In this document: in pieces, positions 33,371-42,674 of the stretch
Layout: each line of letters opens with the position of its first letter
Position numbering within the stretch: the stretch's first letter is position 1
NCBI GenBank assembly: GCA_034437535.1
Contig: DAOTTZ010000140.1
Location: 1 to 64,000, forward strand
Reading direction: 5' to 3'
DNA from: J038 sp034437535
GTDB lineage: Bacteria > Chloroflexota > Anaerolineae > Aggregatilineales > Phototrophicaceae
Length of the DNA: 64,000 bases
Translations under genes and position numbers: made by a program
Notes under the pieces: model-generated
What the model saw: only the letters and a program-made list of their open reading frames with translations
Database searches by the model: none
What the model was told of the DNA's origin: nothing

Positions 33371-34747
33371 ATGATTCGATTATTCATCACGCTCTGGGGC
33401 GGATTCTGGCGGCTTGTTCGGTATGTAGTGCTGGCTGGCATCCTGCTTTTTATGCTCCAACGAAGCACTTACCCGGCATACCTGGATTGGAATGCTATCG
33501 CTCTCTCCGTCGCGGAACATAAATTTGATTATCTCAGTTGGGAACTGGACGCCCTGTGGAGCAAGCTGACGCAATCGGTATGGAATCAGGGTGGTTTCGT
33601 TGATGAAGACGCCCGGAGTGATTTCGTCCGTGATTACATGGCCGATCTGGCGCAGGTGCAACAGATCGAAGCGGAGATCAACGACCGTTATCTGGAAGAT
33701 CCGGCGGCAGATCTGGGCGCATTACAGACGGAACGGGATACACTTCGAACCAGTTTGCGCCAGCGGCAACTTACGGTTGAAAACATCCTGGAAAGCCAGG
33801 TCGCGTCTGTGCTGGTCTCTGCCGGGTTTGGGTCGTTAGGGCAGTTATTGCCGCCGGTGTCGATGCACTTCACGCAGATGCCGAATCTGTTGGTGGTCAG
33901 CCCGCGAGATTCAATTGAGCGCAAGGTTGAATTAGCCCTGGATGCGTTAACGCTGGATGACCGCGCCCGTGTCGAACGGACTGTTGAAGATGTGCGCGAT
34001 GTCTCTGCATTGGTCGTGCCGCTGGGTGGGATGGCGATCTTCCCGGCCATGATCCAGGAATACAGTCATATTCCATATGTCGTGGATGTCTTCGCGCACG
34101 AATGGATCCATCATTACTTCTTTTTCTTCCCATTGGGGTTAAATTACTTTGTGGAGACCGGCGGCGACCCTGCCGCGTTAATCATCAACGAGACCGTCGC
34201 TGATATATTCGGTGCGGAAATTGCCGAGCGTGTGCTGGCCCGTTATTATCCTGAATTCCTGGATAGCGCGGGGCGATGGTCAAGGGTGCAATCCACACAG
34301 CAGGATATCCCGGCGTTTGATTTCGGTGCGACCATGAATACGACACGGGTGACAGTCGATCATCTCATGGCACGGATCACACATCTCCAGGCGCGGAATA
34401 CCGGGTTGCATCCGGTTGACGATCACGCCATCATCGCCAAGAATGAGGCGGCCATCGACCAGGTGATCCGCCAGGCAGAATATTATATGGAACATCGCCG
34501 CCAGATCTTCTGGGCCAATGGCTACCGCATCCGCCGCTTGAATCAAGCCTACTTTGCTTTCTACGGTGGGTATCAGGGCGGCATCCCTGGCATTGGTGGG
34601 GAAGATCCCATCGGGCCAGCCGTCCAGGACATCCGAGCCGCCAGCCCGGATGTCCATGCGTTTATCATCACAATGCGCGGGATCACCTCGCGTGAGGAAT
34701 TATTGCGCGTGCGAGATGCACTGGTTAATCAAATTGCCAGTCCTTGA
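33371..34747 (+). CDS. Membrane-anchored predicted zinc metalloprotease
   Basis: One N-terminal membrane helix (about 12-32) is followed by a region of about 200 residues with a coiled-coil stretch (90-140). The motif HEWIHHY places two zinc-binding histidines at 243 and 247 and the general-base Glu at 244. NETVADIFG, 27 residues on, supplies a likely third ligand, Glu274, as in gluzincins. I do not recognise a named family. Tyr- and Gly-rich sequence near 405-420 (FYGGYQGGIPGIGG) may be substrate-side. The catalytic part should face outwards if the helix is a signal anchor. It has no obvious partner nearby. The 3' end overlaps the M20 peptidase gene on the other strand by 23 nt. Confidence 0.7.
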   Translation: MIRLFITLWGGFWRLVRYVVLAGILLFMLQRSTYPAYLDWNAIALSVAEHKFDYLSWELDALWSKLTQSVWNQGGFVDEDARSDFVRDYMADLAQVQQIEAEINDRYLEDPAADLGALQTERDTLRTSLRQRQLTVENILESQVASVLVSAGFGSLGQLLPPVSMHFTQMPNLLVVSPRDSIERKVELALDALTLDDRARVERTVEDVRDVSALVVPLGGMAIFPAMIQEYSHIPYVVDVFAHEWIHHYFFFFPLGLNYFVETGGDPAALIINETVADIFGAEIAERVLARYYPEFLDSAGRWSRVQSTQQDIPAFDFGATMNTTRVTVDHLMARITHLQARNTGLHPVDDHAIIAKNEAAIDQVIRQAEYYMEHRRQIFWANGYRIRRLNQAYFAFYGGYQGGIPGIGGEDPIGPAVQDIRAASPDVHAFIITMRGITSREELLRVRDALVNQIASP

Positions 34748-35873
34748 TGATCCCGGCGATGAGGGCCGCCCGTTGTGGCAGGCTGTTGATGACAACGTGT
34801 TCGTGGAGGGCGTGTAAACCATCTCCTTGCGGGCCGAGTCCGTCCAGTGTGGCGATGCCCAGGCTGGCGGTGATGTTGCCGTCACTTCCGCCGCCGCTTC
34901 CGTCTTCGCGCACGGTCAGCCCGTAGCGTTCACCGATGGCCTTCGCCTGGGAAAAGGTCGCCTTCATCTGGTCGTCATGTTCCATCGGCCCGCGTTGATG
35001 GATGATCTCTAGCGCGAGTTCGGCCCCAGGGAGGAACGGATTTAAGCCGCGAATAGATGATTGCACCTTGTCCATCGCCATCTGGGTTAAAAAGCGGGTG
35101 TCGATGGTAATCGCGGCTTCTTCCGGGATGACGTTCATCGCGGAGCCACCATCGGCCAGCGTCACCGAAACAGAGGTGCCATGCTTCAAGTCATTGAGTT
35201 GATTGATGCGGGTGATCTGTTGCGCGATTTCGACAATCGCATTGATGCCTTGCTCCGGGGCGTTGCCAGCATGGGCCGGGCGTCCCTTGACCCGTAGCCG
35301 GTAAGTCGCCATCCCCTTGCGCCATGTCTTGAGCGCACCCTCTTTGGTGCCTGGCTCCATAATAAGGGCCAGACCTGCCGCCGGAGCTACGTCTCGGATG
35401 AGTGGGATAGAGTAACGACTGCCGATTTCTTCGTCACTGGTCATCAAGACCCAGACCGGTCGTTCGGGCAGGTCGCCGCGTTCCACCAACCCACGCAGGG
35501 CGGTGAGTACGATGGTGATGCCGCCCTTCATATCCACCGCGCCCGGCCCGAACAACCGCCCGTCTTCATCAATGGTAACAGGGCGTTCTGCCAGTGTGCC
35601 TAGCGGCCATACCGTATCGCTGTGGATCAAAAACATAATCGGTTTGCCGGGGGCATCCGGGTGCCACTTCGCCAAAAGCATATCGCCCACGTCGGCCTGC
35701 TCGAACCGCTCGATTTCCTCCGCACCCAGGCTTCGAAATTGACCTTCCATGTAGGCCCCCAGGCGGTCAACATGTTCCTTCTGCATGGTCGGTGTCTCGT
35801 AGCCGACTAACTCTGTCAGTTGATCGACCATCGCCTGTTTCTGGCTGGTGAAATATTGCAATAAATCAGACAT
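34725..35873 (-). CDS. M20-family zinc metallopeptidase (glutamate carboxypeptidase-like)
   Basis: The metal-binding set of the M20 clan is visible: MFLIHSDTVWP (His and Asp-type ligands), GPGAVDMKGG (bridging Asp), MTSDEEIGS (catalytic and ligand Glu pair), LIMEPGT, and LHALHEHVV (final His). The dimerisation domain (about 180-290) has KGRPAHAGNAPEQG. The best comparison is the carboxypeptidase G2/ArgE-like subgroup; the scissile substrate is uncertain. ATG 35873 is chosen because GAGGAACGG sits directly upstream; a longer frame starts at 35900. A promoter with 17-bp spacing lies at 35913-35941. No signal peptide is seen, so it is likely cytoplasmic. Confidence 0.85.
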   Translation of the reverse strand: MSDLLQYFTSQKQAMVDQLTELVGYETPTMQKEHVDRLGAYMEGQFRSLGAEEIERFEQADVGDMLLAKWHPDAPGKPIMFLIHSDTVWPLGTLAERPVTIDEDGRLFGPGAVDMKGGITIVLTALRGLVERGDLPERPVWVLMTSDEEIGSRYSIPLIRDVAPAAGLALIMEPGTKEGALKTWRKGMATYRLRVKGRPAHAGNAPEQGINAIVEIAQQITRINQLNDLKHGTSVSVTLADGGSAMNVIPEEAAITIDTRFLTQMAMDKVQSSIRGLNPFLPGAELALEIIHQRGPMEHDDQMKATFSQAKAIGERYGLTVREDGSGGGSDGNITASLGIATLDGLGPQGDGLHALHEHVVINSLPQRAALIAGIIKDWQFD

Positions 35874-35912
35874 ACCGTTCCTCAAGGTTATTTCCGTCAA
35901 GACGTTAAGCGG

Positions 35913-35941
35913 AGTTTAATAAGTTGTTTCAGAGGCGTCAA
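35913..35941 (-). promoter_or_regulatory. Promoter of the M20 peptidase gene
   Basis: On the minus strand TTGACG (35941-35936) and TAAACT (35918-35913) are separated by 17 bp, giving a leader of about 35 nt. Confidence 0.55.
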
Positions 35942-35961
35942 GTGAATGGTCTATGAAGCCC

Positions 35962-37266
35962 TTAGAACGGGCATAGATCACTGATTTCATAAGTTGGGTT
36001 GCGCTCGCCATAACGATTCAGGAAGTCCACCGCATCCGGTTCGAGTTCAAGCTGATCGCGTACATTGCGGCAGGCGACACTTAGATCTTCGGTCTGTTGG
36101 TAAGCTCCCCAGAAGGTTTCTGCCAGGGTGACGAAGGGCGGGCGCGGTTCTAGTGCGCCATATTCTGCCAACAGACGGTCATAGACGATGGCCGCCTCCG
36201 CCTCATTGTTGAACGTCCGCGCCAGCAAAATACGATACGTCGCGTATGCGTTCAGGTTGGGGGTCTCATTGCGGAGCCAGATCCGCAGATCTTCATCGGT
36301 CAGGGCGCGTTGATACAGCAGGATAGACTCGTTCATACGACGGAGTGCAAAGTTACGGTCGGCCTCGTGGATGATCTGAACCTGATAGGTGAGTGGATCG
36401 GGCTGGACGATAGACAGTACATATTCCAGGCCGTTCCAGTCGTAAATTTGGATGCCAGTGCGTAGCGGCCCGGTTGCAATGTCGCCGATGTAACCCAGCC
36501 GGACGAAGATTTCCTGGATCTGGTCGTCATCGGTATCGCGCAATTCCGGCGGATCATTACTCATGATGCCTTCACTGATGAGATCGGTAAACCGGGTGAC
36601 ACTGGGTTGCCACGCCGCCACCTGAGAGCGATATTCACAACGCAGGTCATCGTCATCGGCGATGGTCTCACACTGTTCAAAGCTGTAAAACACATCCGGG
36701 AGTCCGTTTTGATTGATGTCGCCCAACGCCAGCAGGGCCGGGGCGGTAGGCTGGCCGCTGGTCTCACGATATGCTTCGGTGTATCGCCGGTTGCGGCAAG
36801 CGGCGATTAACAGGGTGCCGCCGGTTTCTAACCCGACGTAACTGATGATGACTTCGTTGCTGTTATCGCCGGTTAGATCCAGATCCCCCCGTATTGTGCT
36901 GTTCGCATCGAACAGGCCCCAATCTTCCTGTAGAGTCGCTTCCAACGCTTGAAGCGTGCCGCCGGAAGAGAGAAAGCGTAAGATCTCGTTGATGATGGCC
37001 TCATCCGTCTCTGGTTGCGGGCCAATCTCCGCTAAAGGGGAAGGCGGCGGGCAGATGTCGCCCTGGGGCGTTGGCGTGGCTGGTTGCAGAAACGCCGGGT
37101 TGCTCTGGTTGCGGTCGAGCGTCGGCAACAGCCCGGCGACCTGAAAGCCTGGGGTCGCGGTCGGGAAGGGAATCACAGTAGGGCTGGCCGCCGGTTCTGG
37201 CTCCGGTTGGCAGGCCGCCAATGCTAAAATCAACAAAATGAGGGTGGCAATCAGACGATTAATCAT
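35962..37266 (-). CDS. Lipoprotein with Asp-rich repeat-like segments, function unknown
   Basis: The signal peptide ends in LALAAC and is followed by a Pro-rich linker. The middle part (about 120-300) has three Asp-rich segments, RGDLDLTGDNSNEVI, GDINQNGLPDVFY and RDTDDDQIQEIFV, which resemble the calcium-binding loops of FG-GAP/VCBS beta-propeller repeats. The C-terminal about 120 residues look helical and TPR-like. Several cysteines are present. It should be anchored outside the membrane. The family is unknown. The ATG at 37266 precedes the signal peptide; a longer frame reaches 37386 but would overlap the divergent GNAT gene. TATAAT lies 7 nt upstream, so the mRNA may be leaderless. Confidence 0.65.
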   Translation of the reverse strand: MINRLIATLILLILALAACQPEPEPAASPTVIPFPTATPGFQVAGLLPTLDRNQSNPAFLQPATPTPQGDICPPPSPLAEIGPQPETDEAIINEILRFLSSGGTLQALEATLQEDWGLFDANSTIRGDLDLTGDNSNEVIISYVGLETGGTLLIAACRNRRYTEAYRETSGQPTAPALLALGDINQNGLPDVFYSFEQCETIADDDDLRCEYRSQVAAWQPSVTRFTDLISEGIMSNDPPELRDTDDDQIQEIFVRLGYIGDIATGPLRTGIQIYDWNGLEYVLSIVQPDPLTYQVQIIHEADRNFALRRMNESILLYQRALTDEDLRIWLRNETPNLNAYATYRILLARTFNNEAEAAIVYDRLLAEYGALEPRPPFVTLAETFWGAYQQTEDLSVACRNVRDQLELEPDAVDFLNRYGERNPTYEISDLCPF

Positions 37267-37273
37267 GGAAGGG

Positions 37274-37279
37274 ATTATA
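37274..37279 (-). promoter_or_regulatory. Putative -10 box of a leaderless lipoprotein transcript
   Basis: TATAAT on the minus strand ends 7 nt before the ATG at 37266. It lies in the 15-nt gap between this gene and the divergent GNAT gene. No good -35 is seen. Confidence 0.35.
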
Positions 37280-37281
37280 CC

Positions 37282-37731
37282 ATGCTCGATGTAGAAATTC
37301 GCCCGGCAACCGCTGACGACCGCGCCTTGATCCGCCAGATGGTACTCGGTGCCCGGCTGGATCCAACATCGTTGAACTGGCGTCATTTCCTAGTCGCAGA
37401 GCGTGACCAACAACCGGTCGGGATCGGGCAGGTCAAGCAGTTGCCAGGATGCCGTGAATTGGGAAGCCTGGTCGTTGCTAAAGAGTATCGCCGGCAAGGG
37501 ATCGCCCGGCAGATCATCACCGCGCTAGAAGCGAAAAACGGCCTGCCGCTCTATCTACTGTGCGAAGCGCGACTGGGGCCGTTTTATGAGCAATTCGGGT
37601 ATCAGCGGGTGGGTTGGTGGTCGCTCCCGCTGGTCTTACGGGCCAAGCTCACCCCGGCTTATCTCCTGCGCCTGTTCGGGATTCCGGTGTGGGCGATGAT
37701 CAAACCTAATCCGCTTGCAACTGACGGATGA
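37282..37731 (+). CDS. GNAT-family N-acetyltransferase
   Basis: This 149-residue protein has the GNAT fold: IRPATADDRALIRQMV at the start, GSLVVAKEYRRQGIARQII as motif A with the Q/RxxGxG/A-type acetyl-CoA loop, and LGPFYEQFGYQRVG as motif B. The acceptor substrate is unknown. It starts 16 nt from the divergent lipoprotein gene and its 3' end overlaps the next minus-strand gene by 26 nt. No Shine-Dalgarno is visible. Confidence 0.85.
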   Translation: MLDVEIRPATADDRALIRQMVLGARLDPTSLNWRHFLVAERDQQPVGIGQVKQLPGCRELGSLVVAKEYRRQGIARQIITALEAKNGLPLYLLCEARLGPFYEQFGYQRVGWWSLPLVLRAKLTPAYLLRLFGIPVWAMIKPNPLATDG

Positions 37732-38602
37732 GTTCCAGGTCTTTTTCTGCATTGCGGTGCCGCACCATGTAACTGATGACCAGGATCACGATTAAGCCGA
37801 AGGTCGCACCCAGGCCCAGGATCAGGTAATTGGTGTTTTCCGGCGTGATGAAAAACCCAAACAATGAGGTATAGAGCGACTTATTCACCGCGTCGATCAC
37901 GGTGCCGTCACCGTTTTCGATCACCACGTAAGTTTTGCCGAAGCGTTCTTGGTGCAAGGTGTGTAATTCGCCGCCATCTTCTAGCTCAAAATCATTACGG
38001 ATCCACACGCCACTGCTGAGCCGGACTTCGCTGGTGTTCTGGGGTTCGGCATCAAAACCGGGGTAGATCGCCTCAAGCGCGGTCTGTAGGCCTGCTCCTT
38101 CTTCATCTACTTCTACCGTCGGCATGTAAATTTCGGTGGTGTCGTCCTGGTTGATGTAATACATCACATACGTCTGGTCATCCTGGGCGCGGGCAAATGC
38201 GCTGACCGTGCCCCCCTCGGTGATGTCGAAGACATAATTGCCCCAGGGCAAGCCGTCGATGGTGACACTGCTTTGATAGCGTGACTCAAAATTATGGTCG
38301 GGCAGGATGCGCTCTAACCCGGCCAGCACTGCATCATCTTGATTCACAGCCTCTTCCGCGATCACATAAATCGAGTCGTCAACGGCGGGTGATGCCATGC
38401 GGATCAACGTCTCGTTGCTATCGACCACGGCCCAATTTGACGGAATCGGGATGTTGAACTGCTGGCCGCCTTCCTGAGAGGTATAGTATGGGATGACAGG
38501 GAGTGGTTCGGCTTCTCCATCGTCATCCTGGGCCATTACCGGCCAGGCCAGCAAGAAAAGAGCCGCCCCTATCAGCAGGCGGCGGAGGTTACGTCCTGAC
38601 AT
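37706..38602 (-). CDS. Secreted/membrane protein at the end of the ccm operon, function unknown
   Basis: A signal peptide (LLIGAALFLLAWPVMAQ) is followed by an outer domain of about 220 residues and a C-terminal membrane helix (about 250-275, NYLILGLGATFGLIVILVISYMV split) with a short charged cytoplasmic tail. The outer domain contains FNIPIPSNWAVVD, which resembles PsbP/lipoprotein-type beta-sandwich domains of stress or lipid-binding proteins. I do not recognise a specific family. It lies 16 nt after ccmC, so it is most likely co-transcribed with the cytochrome c biogenesis genes. It lacks CxxC and haem motifs. Confidence 0.6.
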   Translation of the reverse strand: MSGRNLRRLLIGAALFLLAWPVMAQDDDGEAEPLPVIPYYTSQEGGQQFNIPIPSNWAVVDSNETLIRMASPAVDDSIYVIAEEAVNQDDAVLAGLERILPDHNFESRYQSSVTIDGLPWGNYVFDITEGGTVSAFARAQDDQTYVMYYINQDDTTEIYMPTVEVDEEGAGLQTALEAIYPGFDAEPQNTSEVRLSSGVWIRNDFELEDGGELHTLHQERFGKTYVVIENGDGTVIDAVNKSLYTSLFGFFITPENTNYLILGLGATFGLIVILVISYMVRHRNAEKDLELIRQLQAD

Positions 38603-38618
38603 AAAAGTTCTCCTAAAT

Positions 38619-39386
38619 TCAGTCCCGGTTCAGTAGGTCGATTTTGAGCCGGGTCACCTGGTCGATGCGATTTTCCAACCGGATGCGCCACCACATCAGC
38701 ACGATGGGTACCAATGTCGTCCAGATGATTAGATTCGGCACCAGGGCGACGGCGACTCGAGTCGTCGCTTCGAACGTTCCTTCGGCATTTTGTGGGCTTG
38801 GGCCGATGACTGCCGGGTGAATGGTTGTCGGGACGATGCGGATGATGACCAAAGTCAGCACCACTGTCGAAATCGCCACAATGCCGTAAACCGAAGCGAA
38901 TCGCCGCCGTGTATCCGGGTTTTCGATGCCATTACGGAGCATCAAGTAGGCGGCATACGTCAGCACCATGATCGCGGCACTCGTCAGGCGCGGATCCCAC
39001 GTCCACCAGGTATTCCAGATCGGACGTGCCCAGATCGACCCGGTGATGAGGTTAACCATCGAAAGAGCCAGGCCGACTTCTACCCCGGCCAGGGCCAGCG
39101 TATCCCAGCGGGGTTGCCGCGTGCGGAGATATTGAATCCCACCTAGCACCGTCCCGCCGAAAGCCAGGAACGCGCCGAAAAAGGCCGGCATATGCAAGTA
39201 AAAGATGCGCTGAATCTGCCCCTGTTCGATGTCGGTACCGGCATAACCCAGGGCTAAATACAACCCGAAAGCGACAGCGGCAACCGTGATCCATGTCAGC
39301 ACGATCAAGCGGCGGGGCGCACCAGCCTGGGTCGTCGCCGCATCAGATGCGGGTATTGTGTTTGAGGTGTTTTGTAGCACGCTCAC
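38619..39386 (-). CDS. ccmC: Haem exporter subunit CcmC
   Basis: CcmC handles haem for CcmE during system I cytochrome c maturation. The protein has six membrane helices and the tryptophan-rich signature TWWTWDPRLTS in the outer loop, with IFYLHMPAFFGAF (His) before it and TTIHPAVIG (His) after it; these histidines flank the haem. The length of 255 is usual. The GTG at 39386 is chosen because GGAG lies 8 nt upstream; a TTG at 39416 extends the frame without a site. It is followed by the membrane protein gene at 38602. A gap of about 100 nt separates it from ccmB, larger than elsewhere in the operon. Confidence 0.93.
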   Translation of the reverse strand: MSVLQNTSNTIPASDAATTQAGAPRRLIVLTWITVAAVAFGLYLALGYAGTDIEQGQIQRIFYLHMPAFFGAFLAFGGTVLGGIQYLRTRQPRWDTLALAGVEVGLALSMVNLITGSIWARPIWNTWWTWDPRLTSAAIMVLTYAAYLMLRNGIENPDTRRRFASVYGIVAISTVVLTLVIIRIVPTTIHPAVIGPSPQNAEGTFEATTRVAVALVPNLIIWTTLVPIVLMWWRIRLENRIDQVTRLKIDLLNRD

Positions 39387-39488
39387 AGATTTATCTCCAG
39401 TAAAGCTCAAGACCAATCAATTTTTATGACTACTATCTATTATACTTGGCGGCAAGAGGCCATTCCAGGGACGGTGCAGACCGTTCGT

Positions 39489-40157
39489 TTAGTCTTCCGT
39501 GACATACTGAAAAAGGAACGCACCCAACACCATATAGATGATGTCAATGACGATCAACGTCACCAACCAGGAGCCGATCATCGCGCCTTGAAGTTGGTCA
39601 TTGGTCGCCCGTACCACCAGCAGAAGAATCGGCAGGGCGGCGGGCAGAAGCGCAATCGGCAGAAGGGTTTCACGCGAGCGCGTTTGTACCGTCATCGTCG
39701 CTAGCAAAGTACCAATCGCGCTGATGCCCAGCATCCCCAGGCACAACGTCACCACGATGCCCACCTGCAACAACGTCACGTCATACAAGATCGTCATTAT
39801 TGGGAGCAAAAACACGCCGACGGCAAACGTAAAGATCAAATTGGTGATCATCTTACCGCCATAAATGGCAATGCGGCTGACCGGCGCGATCATCATCGCA
39901 TCCATGCTGTTCTGTTCGCGTTCCTGCGCCAGACTGCGATTTAACCCCAGGATACTGGCAAATACCAGCGTCACCCACAACACGCCGCCGATAACCGCCT
40001 GTCGTGCCTCGCGGTCGAGTTCGAGCGCGAAGCTGAACACCAGAATGCTCAACAGGGTGAACAACGCCATCGCGCTGATTAATTCGCGGCTTCGCAACTC
40101 GGCCCGTAAATCTTTACGGATAATGGCTAAGATCGCCTGGAAAAAGGGTGTCGTCAT
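39489..40157 (-). CDS. ccmB: Haem exporter subunit CcmB
   Basis: A 222-residue ABC-type membrane subunit with six predicted helices. RKDLRAELRSRELISAM at the start, AQEREQNSMDAMMIAPVSR as the coupling loop and the family's overall spacing are typical of CcmB. With CcmA it forms the ATP-driven release step acting on haem-loaded CcmE. The start overlaps the ccmA stop by 4 nt (ATGA). Confidence 0.93.
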   Translation of the reverse strand: MTTPFFQAILAIIRKDLRAELRSRELISAMALFTLLSILVFSFALELDREARQAVIGGVLWVTLVFASILGLNRSLAQEREQNSMDAMMIAPVSRIAIYGGKMITNLIFTFAVGVFLLPIMTILYDVTLLQVGIVVTLCLGMLGISAIGTLLATMTVQTRSRETLLPIALLPAALPILLLVVRATNDQLQGAMIGSWLVTLIVIDIIYMVLGAFLFQYVTED

Positions 40158-40864
40158 CGGGGGGAGGCCATCTCGGTGACATCTGCATAAGTACGCGGTA
40201 GATCTTCAATCGCGCTCATCGGTTGATCCAGCACAATTTGACCGCGCCGCAAGATCACCGCCCGATCAACCTGCTTGCTGGCCCGGTCTAGCTGGTGGGT
40301 TGCCATCACGATGGTGCGTTGGCCGTCGTGTGCCACCTGTAGCAGATCATCCAGTATCGCCCCCGCGTCTTGATCTAACCCGGTGTAAGGTTCGTCAAAA
40401 AGCAGGACATCCGGGTTGTGGAGCAGGGCACGGCCAATGCTGAGTCGTTGGAGCATCCCGCGAGAGAACGTCCGCACCAGGTCATAAGCGCGGAGCTTCA
40501 ACCCAACACGGTCAAGCATCGCCATGATCTGCGCGTCGGCGTCTTCCAGGTTATACAACCGGGCGAAAAAGCGTAGATTTTCATACGCGGTCAGGTTGTC
40601 GTAAAGCAGGGATTTATGGCTCACCAGGCCAATCTGATGACGGACTGCAAAGGCTTCTCCCGGTAGATCCCACCCGCCGACGCGGATAATGCCTCCCGTC
40701 GGGCGGCTTAACCCGGCGATGAGGCGAATAAATGTCGATTTACCGCTTCCGTTCGGCCCAAGCAATGCGACGAATTCACCCCGTTCGATTTCCAGCGTCA
40801 CCTTTTTCAAAACGGGCGCATAACCATACGTCTTGATGAGATTATGCGTCTCGATCAGCGGCAT
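40154..40864 (-). CDS. ccmA: Haem exporter ATPase CcmA
   Basis: The nucleotide-binding domain is complete: Walker A GPNGSGKST, signature SRGMLQRLSIGRAL, Walker B VLLFDEPYTGLD and the H-loop MATHQLD. The length of about 236 is slightly above the family's usual 205-220. The start is ATG 40864 (MPLIETHNLI); another ATG lies 9 nt upstream. Either overlaps the end of the preceding cytochrome gene by more than 20 nt. It pairs with CcmB, whose gene overlaps by 4 nt. Confidence 0.93.
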   Translation of the reverse strand: MPLIETHNLIKTYGYAPVLKKVTLEIERGEFVALLGPNGSGKSTFIRLIAGLSRPTGGIIRVGGWDLPGEAFAVRHQIGLVSHKSLLYDNLTAYENLRFFARLYNLEDADAQIMAMLDRVGLKLRAYDLVRTFSRGMLQRLSIGRALLHNPDVLLFDEPYTGLDQDAGAILDDLLQVAHDGQRTIVMATHQLDRASKQVDRAVILRRGQIVLDQPMSAIEDLPRTYADVTEMASPR

Positions 40865-42674
40865 CGGTGCCATCCATTAGTGTATTCAGCCGATCTTGTA
40901 GCGTGGCCTTCCGCCGTTGGTAAACATCATGATTGATGCGTCCGGCGTCGTGTTCGGCGTCTAGCTGGTTGATTTGGCGCAACAATTCATCGATCAACTG
41001 ATTCTGATTGGCGACGGCGACCTCCTCCGGTGACCGGTTCGCCCAGATGATGATGCCACCGACAACGCCGATCACCAGCGCACTGACGATCAACAAGATA
41101 GGGAGCAGGCGATTCTGTGTAATCACATTATCATCTGCTGATGTGCCGATTGGCTCTGTCGCCCCGCTGACTTCAAAGCGCACCACATCACCCACATCGA
41201 GCGAAATCGGCCCGCCATACACATCAAAAATCTGCCCCTGGATGTTACGTTCGCCAGTCGTCACGATCCAATCTGCCGCCGGGGTAACGGCATCGTCGGT
41301 CAACAACAGGCCGATTGTGCCATCTAACGGGTAATTAAGCGGATATTCGATGATGGCACCGTCTTCATAAGGCACGATATAACGCATGTTGATCTGGTAT
41401 TCTTCGCCGGGGAAGATGGGCGAAGTCGCCGTCAGGGTGCCGTCTTCGTTGTCGATAATGAAGTTATTCAATCCATCCATGCCGACGAAGATGCCGCCCG
41501 GTGGAATCTGGAATTCCAATGAGGCCCGCCGGTCATCAAGATCGACAATGCGATCCGTCAAGAAGGCCCGGTCTGCCGTGTTGATTAGCGTGATGGTGTC
41601 GATAAATTCCAGGAAGTTCCCGGAGGGGCGCATTTGCGAAATGATGTTGTTGACCGTGATCACGGCGGGATCGTCGGTCAGTTCATACAGCACAAATGAT
41701 AGATCCAGCGTGGTCGGTGTCTCTACGGTGAACTCAACCGGCTGGCTGGCATAACGCCGGGTTGCGTACTCCGCTGATGTGAGATAAGTATGGCCGGGGA
41801 TCAGGGCGACATCATCAAATGTAAATGTTCCCGCCGGGTTGACGGTGGTCTCTTGGATGGACTGCTCACCAGCCGGGCTAAAGCGCACCAGTTCGACGGT
41901 CAAATCGTCCGGTACATCAAACCCGGCGGTGCCATGTGTAATCGTCCCGTTGATCGTCCCGGTCATAGCATCAGCGGGGAGTGGCTCCGGCGTCGCTTCG
42001 TCGTCTTGAACCATCGTCACAGTCTCACCGGCAGGCAAGCCAAGTGATTCGACCGGGCCACCGATGGATAGCGTGCGGATGTACGCGACGACGCTATCCT
42101 GCTCGTTCTCCGTGAGGTCTGACCACAATTGCGGGATGTCGATCTCACCCGCCGCCAAACGGGCGCGGATGGCACCATCGCTGACCTGGGCCATCATCTG
42201 CGGGTTGGATAATTCTGTCGGGAAGACCACATCACGGAGCAACGTCTCCCCGATTTCGATCATTGCCGGGGTGTAATGCAAAGTATAGCTATAAATCGCC
42301 AGTGACCACCGCCGCGCCTCATCGAATTGATTTTCCCAGGGTGGCATCAGGTTTTCGATGTTGCCGTTGGTGATGATGGTGTAATAATCCAGCGGGGTTT
42401 GATCTTCGGCATGGGCTTTAGTGCTGAAGTTCCCCGGATTTTGCACCGAACCGTTCAACGCTAATTCGCCATCCCCGGCTCCGTTCGGCCCATGACAGGC
42501 GGCGCAATTCCCCGGATACAAGGCGGACCCCACTTCGATATAGGGCGAAACTGCCGCCATTGGGGCCGGTGGCGGGAGTGTCTGCACGATTTCTGGCTCA
42601 CCACCCAGTCCACCGCAAGCGACTGCTACCAGTGCGGAGAAAATAAGCGACATCATAGAAAATAGTCTTTTCAT
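40842..42674 (-). CDS. Cytochrome c lipoprotein with beta-domains and a CcmI-like tail
   Basis: A lipobox (VAVAC, Cys20) is followed by a cytochrome c domain with CAACH at 57-61 and NLMPPW as the distal methionine region. A second helical half continues to about 210. Beta-rich domains follow (about 240-500; NPAGTFTFDDV is like carboxypeptidase-regulatory domains), then a membrane helix at about 527-550 and a cytoplasmic tail with LDAEHDAGRINHDVYQRRK. That tail resembles the segment LDEDYATGKLSQ in the CcmI-like protein encoded just upstream. The position between ccmI and ccmA suggests a role in maturation or sensing of haem delivery, or a substrate of the system. I know no named family of this combination. 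Confidence 0.65.
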   Translation of the reverse strand: MKRLFSMMSLIFSALVAVACGGLGGEPEIVQTLPPPAPMAAVSPYIEVGSALYPGNCAACHGPNGAGDGELALNGSVQNPGNFSTKAHAEDQTPLDYYTIITNGNIENLMPPWENQFDEARRWSLAIYSYTLHYTPAMIEIGETLLRDVVFPTELSNPQMMAQVSDGAIRARLAAGEIDIPQLWSDLTENEQDSVVAYIRTLSIGGPVESLGLPAGETVTMVQDDEATPEPLPADAMTGTINGTITHGTAGFDVPDDLTVELVRFSPAGEQSIQETTVNPAGTFTFDDVALIPGHTYLTSAEYATRRYASQPVEFTVETPTTLDLSFVLYELTDDPAVITVNNIISQMRPSGNFLEFIDTITLINTADRAFLTDRIVDLDDRRASLEFQIPPGGIFVGMDGLNNFIIDNEDGTLTATSPIFPGEEYQINMRYIVPYEDGAIIEYPLNYPLDGTIGLLLTDDAVTPAADWIVTTGERNIQGQIFDVYGGPISLDVGDVVRFEVSGATEPIGTSADDNVITQNRLLPILLIVSALVIGVVGGIIIWANRSPEEVAVANQNQLIDELLRQINQLDAEHDAGRINHDVYQRRKATLQDRLNTLMDGTDAADRDA

